DNA of 64,000 bases, taken from the NCBI RefSeq assembly GCF_003667545.1, contig NZ_RCUV01000005.1, positions 186,001 to 250,000 of the forward strand, in the 5' to 3' direction. Below, piece after piece: positions 28,527 to 35,232 of this stretch. The notes beneath the pieces are model-generated. The model did not search any database, was not told the DNA's origin, and saw only the letters and a program-made list of their open reading frames with translations. The DNA is from Mycetocola manganoxydans (lineage in GTDB: Bacteria > Actinomycetota > Actinomycetes > Actinomycetales > Microbacteriaceae). The translations under genes were made by a program, and so were the position numbers. The stretch's first letter is position 1. The number at the start of each line of letters is the position of its first letter.

Positions 28527-28982
28527 GTGAGTCAGACTGGGGCGGTGACGACGAATTCCCGTGCGGCGATCCTTGTGCGACGAACACCACCCCGTCGGCG
28601 CCCGGTGCTCGTCGGCGTCATCGTTCTCGTCGTGGTGGTCGGGCTCTCCGTGCGGGGTGTTCCCGGTCCTCTCGGAGACGGTGCAGGAGGCATCCTCTAC
28701 GCGGTCCTCGTCTACGCCGTCATCGCGATGCTCGCGCCCGCCGCGCCTGCGGCGCACATCGGGATTGGCGCCGCCATCGTCTGCACCGCTGTCGAGTTGC
28801 TCCAACTGACAGGGCTCCCGAGTTCGCTCGGCGCCGCACTGCCACCGGTCCGCTACGTGCTCGGAACGACGTTCGTCTGGACAGATCTGATCACCGGCGC
28901 GCTCGGTGCCGTCGTCGCCGTCCTCGCTGACGGATTTCTTCTCCGTCTGCGTCGGCGCCGACGTGCGCAATCGGTTCAGTGA
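28527..28982 (+). CDS. DUF2809 family membrane protein
   Basis: Predicted four-helix membrane protein of 151 residues with helices near 27-43, 55-73, 78-93 and 118-138. The motifs GVPGPLGDGAGGILYAVLVY, VELLQLTGLPSSLG and RYVLGTTFVWTDLITGALG fit DUF2809, a family of unknown function. Two GTG starts are possible, 28527 and 28545, neither with a convincing ribosome binding site. Its end overlaps the end of the convergent CinA-like gene by 7 bases. Confidence 0.82.
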   Translation: MSQTGAVTTNSRAAILVRRTPPRRRPVLVGVIVLVVVVGLSVRGVPGPLGDGAGGILYAVLVYAVIAMLAPAAPAAHIGIGAAIVCTAVELLQLTGLPSSLGAALPPVRYVLGTTFVWTDLITGALGAVVAVLADGFLLRLRRRRRAQSVQ

Positions 28983-29491
28983 GTTCCGGCGTAATGCTGC
29001 ACGAGAGCCTGCACCCGCGACGTGAGCAGGCGTAACGCCGCGACGACCGTCGATTCGACGATCTCCTCCGGGCTGCCACCGAGCTGCCGTTCGACGACGT
29101 GCAACTCACCCCGCGGGGAACGGAGTCCGATGAAGACAGTACCGACCTCCTGACCGTCCTGTTCGTCCGGACCGCCCACACCGGTGACCGACAGCGCCAG
29201 ATTCGCACCGAAGAGGCGGGCGACTCCCGTCGCCATCTCCTCGGCTGCCCGGGCAGAGACGACGGGGCCGGGAGCCACATCGAGCACCCGGTGCTTGGTC
29301 TCGCTCATGTACGCGACCACCCCACCGGCGAACCAGGCCGATGAATTGGGGGCGGCTCCGAGCCGGGCGGCGATCTGCCCGCTGGTCAGCGACTCAGCCA
29401 CCGCGATCTTGAGATGTGTCCCTTCGACAGCTCCGGCGATCTCCTCGGCGAGGGCGATGGCCTGGGCAATGCTGGGGTCAGAAGATGTCAT
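28976..29491 (-). CDS. CinA family nicotinamide-nucleotide amidohydrolase
   Basis: Single-domain CinA C-terminal protein (PncC type) that deamidates nicotinamide mononucleotide in pyridine nucleotide salvage. In 171 residues the family motifs are AVAESLTSGQIAARLG near 30-45, FAGGVVAYMSETKHRVL near 54-70 and LSVTGVGGPDEQDGQEVGTVF near 99-119 in two parts. Actinobacteria often carry this near recA and competence genes; here it stands between DUF2809 and topoisomerase IB. Confidence 0.92.
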   Translation of the reverse strand: MTSSDPSIAQAIALAEEIAGAVEGTHLKIAVAESLTSGQIAARLGAAPNSSAWFAGGVVAYMSETKHRVLDVAPGPVVSARAAEEMATGVARLFGANLALSVTGVGGPDEQDGQEVGTVFIGLRSPRGELHVVERQLGGSPEEIVESTVVAALRLLTSRVQALVQHYAGTH

Positions 29492-29548
29492 GTCAGAATT
29501 CTTGCCGCGGGAGAGAAATGGCCACAGGGGCTTGACACCCTCCCCGGC

Positions 29549-30517
29549 TCAGTCGCCGAGGATCAGGCGACGCAGCGCCGTCTCCGGAGCCACTCCCCTG
29601 CCGTTCAGGACCTCACCGGACTGATAGCGGTCCAGGACGCGCGGGTCGATGTAGCTGCTGCGGGCGACGGCGGGCGTATTGCCGAGGGCTTCCGCTGTCT
29701 CCTTGACAGCGGTCACGACGTTCCGTGCACACCGGGTTGCGTTGGGCGCGACGCCGAGGCGCCGCAGAGCGGTCGCCGCGATGATGCTGCCGTGCAGCGT
29801 CCGGAAATCCTTCGCGGTGAAGTCTCCCCTGGTTCGTTCGCGAACGTAGTCGTTGACCTCCTGCGGTCGGAGAGGACGCCAGCTGTCACCGCTCTTCCAG
29901 GCGAGGAGACGTGCCCGTGGCCCGCGGGTCTTGAGCGATCGGATCACGGCGGCGAGGTCCGCATCTTCTGTCTCGCTCGACCAGGCCTGCCCGCTTTTCC
30001 CGGGAAAGTCGAGCAACACGGTGTCGCCGCTCACGGTCGCGTGGGCGTTGAGAAGCGTGGTGAGGCCGTGGCTGCCGTGCTCGAGCGCAAACCGCTCCGT
30101 TCCGACCCGGAGCCGTGCGGAGTCGAGCAATCGGAACCCGGCCGCAAGCGCTCGCTCCCGAGACCCGGGTACGCTGCGCAGATCGAGGGTGACGAGACGG
30201 CGAGCAGACGGCAGGGCGGATGCCAGCTCAAGGGCACGGTCGAACTTCCGTTCCGCCTGCTTGCGCGACCATGCCTCGTGGTACAGGTACTGTCGTCGCC
30301 CGGCTCCATCGGTGCCCACCGCCTGGATGTGGGCGTTCGGGTGCGGGGCGATCCAGACATCCGTCCATGCGGGTGGAATGACGAGCGCGGTGATCCGTCC
30401 GATGGTCGCTTCGTCGTGGAGCGGGTGCCCGCCCTCATCGACATAGCGGAATCCGGAGCGGGTTCTCCTCCTGCCGAGTCCTGGAGCCGTTGTGTCACTT
30501 CTGCGCAGGCGCGGCAT
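29549..30517 (-). CDS. DNA topoisomerase IB (poxvirus-like)
   Basis: Relaxes supercoils by nicking one strand through a 3'-phosphotyrosine. The 322-residue protein has the N-terminal FRYVDEGG...VIPPAWTDVWIAPHPNAHIQAVG domain, the catalytic KDFRTLHGS block, and the active-site Tyr289 in VARSSYIDPRVL. This is the small bacterial enzyme family resembling vaccinia topoisomerase, patchily present in bacteria. It lies between CinA and a small Rho-N/SAP-like gene, on the same strand as the latter (24 bases apart), so they may be co-transcribed. Confidence 0.93.
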   Translation of the reverse strand: MPRLRRSDTTAPGLGRRRTRSGFRYVDEGGHPLHDEATIGRITALVIPPAWTDVWIAPHPNAHIQAVGTDGAGRRQYLYHEAWSRKQAERKFDRALELASALPSARRLVTLDLRSVPGSRERALAAGFRLLDSARLRVGTERFALEHGSHGLTTLLNAHATVSGDTVLLDFPGKSGQAWSSETEDADLAAVIRSLKTRGPRARLLAWKSGDSWRPLRPQEVNDYVRERTRGDFTAKDFRTLHGSIIAATALRRLGVAPNATRCARNVVTAVKETAEALGNTPAVARSSYIDPRVLDRYQSGEVLNGRGVAPETALRRLILGD

Positions 30518-30541
30518 CAGGCATCACCCCGCCGCGAGAAC

Positions 30542-30808
30542 TCAGGAATTTCTCAACTCCGAGATCAGGTCGCCCTTGCGTTTGTGAGAGTACCCGGTCA
30601 GGCCGATCTCCTTCGCTCGTTTCTTCAGGTCGGCTACCGTCCAGTCCTCGTAGCTTCCCGATTCGCCGCCAGAGCGGCCGACCTCGCTCCGACCGCGCTG
30701 TGCGGCGGCGTTCGAGATGCGGGCAGCCTTCTGTTTTGAGGCGCCGTCCTCCCGGAGCTCTTCGTAGAGGTCCGGGTCCTTGAGGCTGGGATTTTTCTTC
30801 TGCGGCAT
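30542..30808 (-). CDS. small Rho-N/SAP-like protein (DUF7218-like)
   Basis: An 88-residue basic protein starting at the ATG at 30808, with AGGA 7 bases upstream. The N-terminal half (DPDLYEELREDGASKQKAARISNAAA) resembles a short DUF7218-type module seen in actinobacteria; the C-terminal half YEDWTVADLKKRAKEIGLTG, KRKGDLISELRN is a Rho N-terminal/SAP-like helix-extended-helix, which usually binds nucleic acid. It sits between topoisomerase IB and a stress-type dehydrogenase on one strand. Its role is unknown; DNA association is an inference from the fold. Confidence 0.82.
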   Translation of the reverse strand: MPQKKNPSLKDPDLYEELREDGASKQKAARISNAAAQRGRSEVGRSGGESGSYEDWTVADLKKRAKEIGLTGYSHKRKGDLISELRNS

Positions 30809-30831
30809 CTTTTTTCCTGGCGTATTCGGTG

Positions 30832-31713
30832 TCAGAGATTCTTGCCGCCGGTGACCGGAAGGACGGCACCGGAGACGTACGAGGCGTGTTCCGAAGCGAG
30901 GTACACGTAGGCGGGAGCGAGTTCGGCGGGCTGCCCGGCACGACCGAGCGGCGTGTCCTGCCCGAACGTTTCGACCTTGTCCGGCCAGGACGTCGCCGGG
31001 ATCAACGGAGTCCAGATCGGGCCGGGGGCAACCGCGTTCACCCGGACACCCTTCTCTCCGAGCTGGGCAGCGAGGGCTCGAGTGAATGCCACCTGCGCAG
31101 CCTTGGTCATCGCGTAGTCGATAAGCTGCGGCGACGGCTGGAACGCCTGGATCGACGACGTCGTGATGATGGAAGCCCCGGGCTTGAGGTGTGGGATCGC
31201 TGCGCGTGCCGTCCACATCGGGGCGTACAGGTTCGTCTTGAACACGCGGTCGAACTCCGCCGTCGGCAGATTCTCGAGGCCGCTGCGGTTCTCCTGGTAC
31301 GCGGCGTTGAGCACGAGAACGTCGAGCCGGCCGAACTCTTCGACCGTGAGTTCGACGATGTCGGTGCTGAACTGTTCTTCGCGAGCGTCGCCGGGCAGCA
31401 GGAGTGCTCTCCTGCCCGCTTTCTCGATCCATCCCGCGGTGTCCTCCGCGTCATCCTGTTCCTCGGGGAGGTAGGAGAGTGCGACATCCGCTCCCTCGCG
31501 TGCGAATGCGATCGCGACCGCCCGCCCGATCCCCGAGTCACCTCCGGTGATGAGCGCGACCTGGCCGTCGAGCTTTCCCGTCCCGACATAGCTCTCTTCA
31601 CCGTGGTCGGGGCGTGGGTCCGTCTTCGAGGTGAGGCCCGGCTGGTCCTGTTCCTGGCGGGGAAAGTCTTCGGAGGTGTACTTCGACGTCGGGTCGATGT
31701 TTCCAGCGGTCAC
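30832..31713 (-). CDS. SDR family oxidoreductase (general stress protein 39-like)
   Basis: NAD(P)-dependent short-chain dehydrogenase. In 293 residues there is a 45-residue polar N-terminal extension, then the cofactor motif TGGDSGIG at 56-63, NAAYQ at 136-140, and the catalytic Ser186/187, Tyr200 and Lys204 (YAMTK). The extension and sequence match the YdaD/YhdF/GSP39 subgroup, known in Bacillus as sigma-B-dependent stress proteins. The start is GTG at 31713 with GAGGGG 6 bases upstream. The substrate is unknown. Confidence 0.92.
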   Translation of the reverse strand: MTAGNIDPTSKYTSEDFPRQEQDQPGLTSKTDPRPDHGEESYVGTGKLDGQVALITGGDSGIGRAVAIAFAREGADVALSYLPEEQDDAEDTAGWIEKAGRRALLLPGDAREEQFSTDIVELTVEEFGRLDVLVLNAAYQENRSGLENLPTAEFDRVFKTNLYAPMWTARAAIPHLKPGASIITTSSIQAFQPSPQLIDYAMTKAAQVAFTRALAAQLGEKGVRVNAVAPGPIWTPLIPATSWPDKVETFGQDTPLGRAGQPAELAPAYVYLASEHASYVSGAVLPVTGGKNL

Positions 31714-31901
31714 GGCAGGCCCCTCTCGGTCTCAGGAATGGGTCAGGAACGGCGGGAGTGCCGCGTCCGGCGAACGATGCGTAGAACCATACGCCGCGTG
31801 ATGTTCGAGGTGGAAGGGGGTGGCGGCTCGAGTGGCATCCCCAGTAGCGTTGGGCGGCTGCGGCCCGGCCGCGAACGCCACGACAACGAAGGGTGCTCCT
31901 C

Positions 31902-33395
31902 ATGACGGCCTCACCGCTCCACCGGTCCCTCTGGCTTGACCGGCCATCACCGGTCGAAACCGACGAGTGGCGCCCACTCGACACCGTAGATGTGCTGGTG
32001 CTCGGGGCCGGGATTTCGGGTCTTGCCACCGCTGCGATGCTCGCCGAGGAGGGCCGCTCGGTGGTCGTGCTCGAGGCGCGTTCCGTCGGAGCCGTGACGA
32101 CCGGGAACACGACAGGCAAGGTGACACTGCTGCAGGGGTCACGGTTGTCCCAGATCCGGGATGCCGTCTCCCGCGACCTCGCGGAAGCTTACGTCGGCGC
32201 GAACCGCGCCGGTCAGGACTGGCTCCTGCGGCACGTGCGCGACCACGGTGTCGCGTTCGACGAGCGCACGGCGGTCACGTACGCGTCGACGGATGCCGGA
32301 GCCCCGACCGTCGAAGCGGAGCTGGACGCGGCATCCGATCTCGGGTTGCCGGTCACGGCCAGGCGCACGCTCGATCTTCCGTTTTCGGTGACGGCCGCCG
32401 TGGCCCTTGCCGGCCAGTTTCAGCTCGATGCCGTCGACGTGCTCGAGTCACTCGTCGGCACTGTCCGGCGGCACGGCGGACTGGTGATCGAGGGTGTCCG
32501 GGCGACGAAGATCGACTCAGGCGACCCGTGCGTTGTCTCCACCACGCGAGGTGATGTGCGAGCCGACCGGGTCGTCGTCGCGACAGGGTCACCGTTCCTC
32601 AAGCGCGGCGGTCACTTCACCACCCTGGAGCCTCAGCGGTCATATGCTGTCGCCTTCCGGTGGCCGGGCCGACCCCTCGAGGGAATGTACCTGTCCGTCG
32701 ACGAGCCGTCCCGCACCATCCGGGACGCCCACCGAGCAGACGGCACCTACCTTGTCATCGGGGGAAACGGCCACCGGGTCGGCAAGGACACGCCCACGAC
32801 CGAGAATGTCGACGACCTGGTCCGGTGGACGGCAGCAGAATTCCCGCAAGCCGTCGCTTCACATCGCTGGTCGGCGCAGGACTACCGGTCGACGGACGAA
32901 CTGCCTCACTTCGGTCCGGTCACTGCCGGTGACGACCGGATTCTCGTCGCCACCGGATATGCCAAGTGGGGCCTCACCAACGGAATCGCCGCTGCAATCG
33001 CGATCTCCTCCCGCATCACAGGAACCCGCCCGGCATGGGCCGAGACGCTGGAGGGCAGGCCACCCGCGTTCACCGCCGTCGGAAGCACCCTGGGAGCGGG
33101 AGCGAAGGTCGCGGGCGACCTCGCGCAGGGCTGGCTCGGCGCGGAACTGTCGGCGGATCCGAAAGACGCGCCGGCCGAAGGGACGGGCATCGTCGTTCGC
33201 GACGGAGTCGTTCCCGTCGCTGTCTGCACGGTCGACGGGATCACCCGACGACGTTCCGCCGTCTGCACCCACCTCGGCGGTATCGTGACGTGGAACGATG
33301 CCGAGTCGTCGTGGGATTGCCCGCTGCACGGGTCGCGATTCGCTCCGGACGGCACCGTCCTCGAGGGGCCAGCGGTGAAGACCCTCGCCGACTGA
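31902..33395 (+). CDS. FAD-dependent oxidoreductase with C-terminal Rieske domain
   Basis: A 497-residue flavoprotein. The N-terminal DAO-type FAD domain has GAGISG at 35-40 and the substrate-domain segments typical of glycine oxidase-like enzymes; residues about 410-497 form a Rieske [2Fe-2S] domain with all ligands: Cys455, His457 (CTHLGG) and Cys473, His476 (CPLHGS). The same fusion occurs in Bacillus YhfW. The ATG at 31902 is preferred because GAAGGG lies 8 bases upstream; a GTG at 31893 is also in frame. It is divergent from the dehydrogenase gene and convergent with ku. The reaction is unknown. Confidence 0.92.
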   Translation: MTASPLHRSLWLDRPSPVETDEWRPLDTVDVLVLGAGISGLATAAMLAEEGRSVVVLEARSVGAVTTGNTTGKVTLLQGSRLSQIRDAVSRDLAEAYVGANRAGQDWLLRHVRDHGVAFDERTAVTYASTDAGAPTVEAELDAASDLGLPVTARRTLDLPFSVTAAVALAGQFQLDAVDVLESLVGTVRRHGGLVIEGVRATKIDSGDPCVVSTTRGDVRADRVVVATGSPFLKRGGHFTTLEPQRSYAVAFRWPGRPLEGMYLSVDEPSRTIRDAHRADGTYLVIGGNGHRVGKDTPTTENVDDLVRWTAAEFPQAVASHRWSAQDYRSTDELPHFGPVTAGDDRILVATGYAKWGLTNGIAAAIAISSRITGTRPAWAETLEGRPPAFTAVGSTLGAGAKVAGDLAQGWLGAELSADPKDAPAEGTGIVVRDGVVPVAVCTVDGITRRRSAVCTHLGGIVTWNDAESSWDCPLHGSRFAPDGTVLEGPAVKTLAD

Positions 33396-33411
33396 GAGCG
33401 GTCACACCGGA

Positions 33412-34266
33412 CTATGCCGGCTTGCGCGCCTTCTTCGCCGGGGTCTTCTTCGTCGATTTCTTTGCGGACTTCTTCGCGTCGCGGGACTTCTCCACGCTCC
33501 GCCGCAACGCCTCCATGAGGTCGATGACCTCGCCGCTTTCCCCCGCGTCCTCGCCTGACTCGCCGAACGTGGCATCCGTGTCGACGGCGTCGCCCTGTTC
33601 GAGTTTCGCCTCGATGAGTTTGCGGAGCTGCTCCTGGTACTCGTCGCGGTACTTGCCCGGCGCAAAGTCGTCGGCGAAGCTGTCGACAAGTGACGACGAC
33701 AGTTCCAGTTCCTTCGCCGAAATCCGTACCTTCTCCTCGAGGGACGGAAATTCCGCCTTGCGTACTTCGTCCTCCCACAGGAGCGTCTGGATCAGCAGAA
33801 CTCCATCACGGGACCGCAAGGCGGCGAGCCTGGTCTTCTGGCGGAGTGCGAACTGGACGATGGCCGTGCGGTCCGTGGACTCGAGCGTCTTGCGCAGAAG
33901 GACATACGCCTTCGCCGACGACGAGTCGGGTTCGAGGAAGTAGCTCCTGTCGTACATGATGGGGTCGACCTGGTCGCTCGGCACGAACTCGACCACCTCG
34001 ATTTCGCGGCTCTTCTCCTCGGGGAGGGATGCCATGTCGTCAGCGTTCAGGATCACCGTCTGATCCCCGTCCTGGTACGCCTTGTCGATGTTCTCGTACT
34101 TGACGATCTTTCCGCAGATCTCACAGCGGCGCTGGTACCGGATGCGACCGCCGTCCTTGTCGTGCACCTGGTGCAGCGGCAGGTCGTGATCTTCGGTGGC
34201 GCTGTAAACCTTGACGGGCACGTTGACGAGCCCGAAGGTGATCGCGCCCTTCCAAATTGCTCTCAT
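33412..34266 (-). CDS. ku: Ku protein, non-homologous end joining
   Basis: Binds DNA ends as a homodimer and recruits LigD in bacterial double-strand break repair. The ATG at 34266 gives 284 residues starting MRAIWKGAITFGLVNVPVK, the family signature, followed by RRCEICGKIV and EIVEVVEF-like beta-barrel segments (REIEVVEFVP). The tail is a lysine-rich, low-complexity stretch (SAKKSTKKTPAKKARKPA), as in many actinobacterial Ku proteins. No ligD is present in this window. It lies next to the DUF6328-like gene with 34 bases between them. Confidence 0.95.
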   Translation of the reverse strand: MRAIWKGAITFGLVNVPVKVYSATEDHDLPLHQVHDKDGGRIRYQRRCEICGKIVKYENIDKAYQDGDQTVILNADDMASLPEEKSREIEVVEFVPSDQVDPIMYDRSYFLEPDSSSAKAYVLLRKTLESTDRTAIVQFALRQKTRLAALRSRDGVLLIQTLLWEDEVRKAEFPSLEEKVRISAKELELSSSLVDSFADDFAPGKYRDEYQEQLRKLIEAKLEQGDAVDTDATFGESGEDAGESGEVIDLMEALRRSVEKSRDAKKSAKKSTKKTPAKKARKPA

Positions 34267-34300
34267 GCACCCCAGTGAACACCAGAGCCGATACCGATGC

Positions 34301-34837
34301 CTAGCCCTTGCCGGTGTCCCGGGATTCGCGGCGCGACATGGTAGTGCGGACCACGAGCGGGACGACGAGTCCCAGCAGAAGAACGATCGTGCCGACGGCG
34401 GCGGCGGCAAGGATTCCCGCCTCGCGGCTGACGACGAAGTCGAAGACGAGCATCGCGGTTCCGACCATCGACAGGGAGACGCCGACGAGAACCGCCCGGA
34501 TCATCCGATGCCCGATTTTCACCGTTGTGTCCTTCACAAGGTGGCGGAACAGGATGCGGTGGGCGCTGACCGGGAGCAGGCTGAGAACGGTTGTCGTGAT
34601 CGAGACGGAGACCAGCGTGAGGTACAGGACGAGCTGGAACTCATCCAGTTCGACGAATCGGGGCTGAAACGCGATCGCGAGGAGGAACGCGGTCAGGATC
34701 TGCGTCCCCGCCTGCAGCACCCGCAATTCCTGGAGCACATCGGCCCAGTTGCGGTCGGAGCGCTCCAGTTCGGTTTCGTCACGGCCGTGTCCTGCAAGCA
34801 GACGCTCCGTGCCGGTGTTCGGGTTACCGGTTGACAT
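34301..34837 (-). CDS. DUF6328-like four-helix membrane protein
   Basis: The ATG at 34837 has AAGG 7 bases upstream and gives 178 residues. After a polar N-terminus comes ERSDRNWADVLQELRVLQAG, then hydrophobic helices at about 48-64, 72-95, 115-133 and 141-160. The pattern DVLQELRVLQAGTQILTAFLLAIAF (given here in part: DVLQELRVLQAG, QILTAFLL) resembles actinobacterial DUF6328 proteins of unknown function. It is transcribed toward ku and may be co-transcribed with it. It shares a back-to-back promoter region with the acidic microprotein. Confidence 0.8.
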   Translation of the reverse strand: MSTGNPNTGTERLLAGHGRDETELERSDRNWADVLQELRVLQAGTQILTAFLLAIAFQPRFVELDEFQLVLYLTLVSVSITTTVLSLLPVSAHRILFRHLVKDTTVKIGHRMIRAVLVGVSLSMVGTAMLVFDFVVSREAGILAAAAVGTIVLLLGLVVPLVVRTTMSRRESRDTGKG

Positions 34838-34879
34838 GATCTCGCCTTCAGCCCAGGACGACGGCGTCCTTCTACTCCG

Positions 34880-34909
34880 TGTTAACACCGCCCGCGGAAC
34901 CGGGTCAAG
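34880..34909 (-). promoter_or_regulatory. candidate promoter of the DUF6328-like gene
   Basis: Minus-strand -35 TTGACC (34909-34904). The -10 is weak, TTAACA or TAACAC within the palindrome GTGTTAACAC (34880-34889), 17-18 bases downstream. Confidence 0.4.
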
Positions 34910-34917
34910 GCCTTGAG
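34906..34917. repeat. 12-bp perfect palindrome between back-to-back promoters
   Basis: TCAAGGCCTTGA, perfectly symmetric, spans the space between the minus-strand -35 TTGACC (34909-34904) and the plus-strand -35 TTGAGC (34914-34919), overlapping both. This is the geometry of a shared operator, though the match of the two -35 elements itself creates much of the symmetry. Confidence 0.6.
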
Positions 34918-34942
34918 CGGCTCGAATGGCCAGCTTAGTGTT
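34914..34942 (+). promoter_or_regulatory. candidate promoter of the acidic microprotein
   Basis: -35 TTGAGC (34914-34919), a spacer of exactly 17 bases and -10 TAGTGT (34937-34942); the gene starts at 34994. Confidence 0.55.
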
Positions 34943-34993
34943 TGAGCGCGGCCACGGGCTCGCGGCCTGGCCAGGACGGGAGGAACTCGAATC

Positions 34994-35179
34994 ATGATGA
35001 ACCGAATTCCGGACGAAGACCCGGTGGAGTACAACGAAGACGAAGACCTCGCGGTCCTTCCTGATGACGACGAGGAACTCGACTTCGATGTCGCCGCCCT
35101 CCCGGATGAGGAGAGACCCATCGACGAACTCGAGTTCGAATCGGACGACGACCTCGACCCGGACGACCTCGAGCGTTAA
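34994..35179 (+). CDS. very acidic 61-residue microprotein
   Basis: Tiny protein with a good upstream site (GGGAGG about 10 bases before the first of two adjacent ATG codons) and a well-formed promoter. Of 61 residues, 29 are Asp or Glu and only 3 are basic, so the net charge is about minus 26. No hydrophobic segment or cysteine. Such composition occurs in DNA mimics, chaperone-like and histone-tail-binding-like proteins, but I do not recognise a family. It is probably real because of the promoter, ribosome binding site and a hairpin just after the stop. Confidence 0.65.
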   Translation: MMNRIPDEDPVEYNEDEDLAVLPDDDEELDFDVAALPDEERPIDELEFESDDDLDPDDLER

Positions 35180-35186
35180 CGACTCG

Positions 35187-35216
35187 GCGCGGGCCCCGGT
35201 TTACCGGTGCCCGCGC
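35187..35216. terminator. candidate bidirectional terminator between the acidic microprotein and pyk
   Basis: GC-rich hairpin, arms GCGCGGGCCCCGG (35187-35199) and CCGGTGCCCGCGC (35204-35216) with one mismatch and a TTTA loop. There is no U-tract on either strand, so it may work poorly or need Rho. Confidence 0.5.
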
Positions 35217-35232
35217 TGAGTGCTTCCGCGAC

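Noticed and set aside
34267-34410. N-terminal extension of Ku
   Set aside because: The frame is open upstream of the ATG at 34266, but the residues are antisense to the neighbouring gene and the family N-terminus begins exactly at that ATG.
28527-35179. Defence island or prophage remnant
   Set aside because: None of the genes resembles a nuclease-helicase, toxin-antitoxin, restriction or phage structural gene; most fit stress or repair families.
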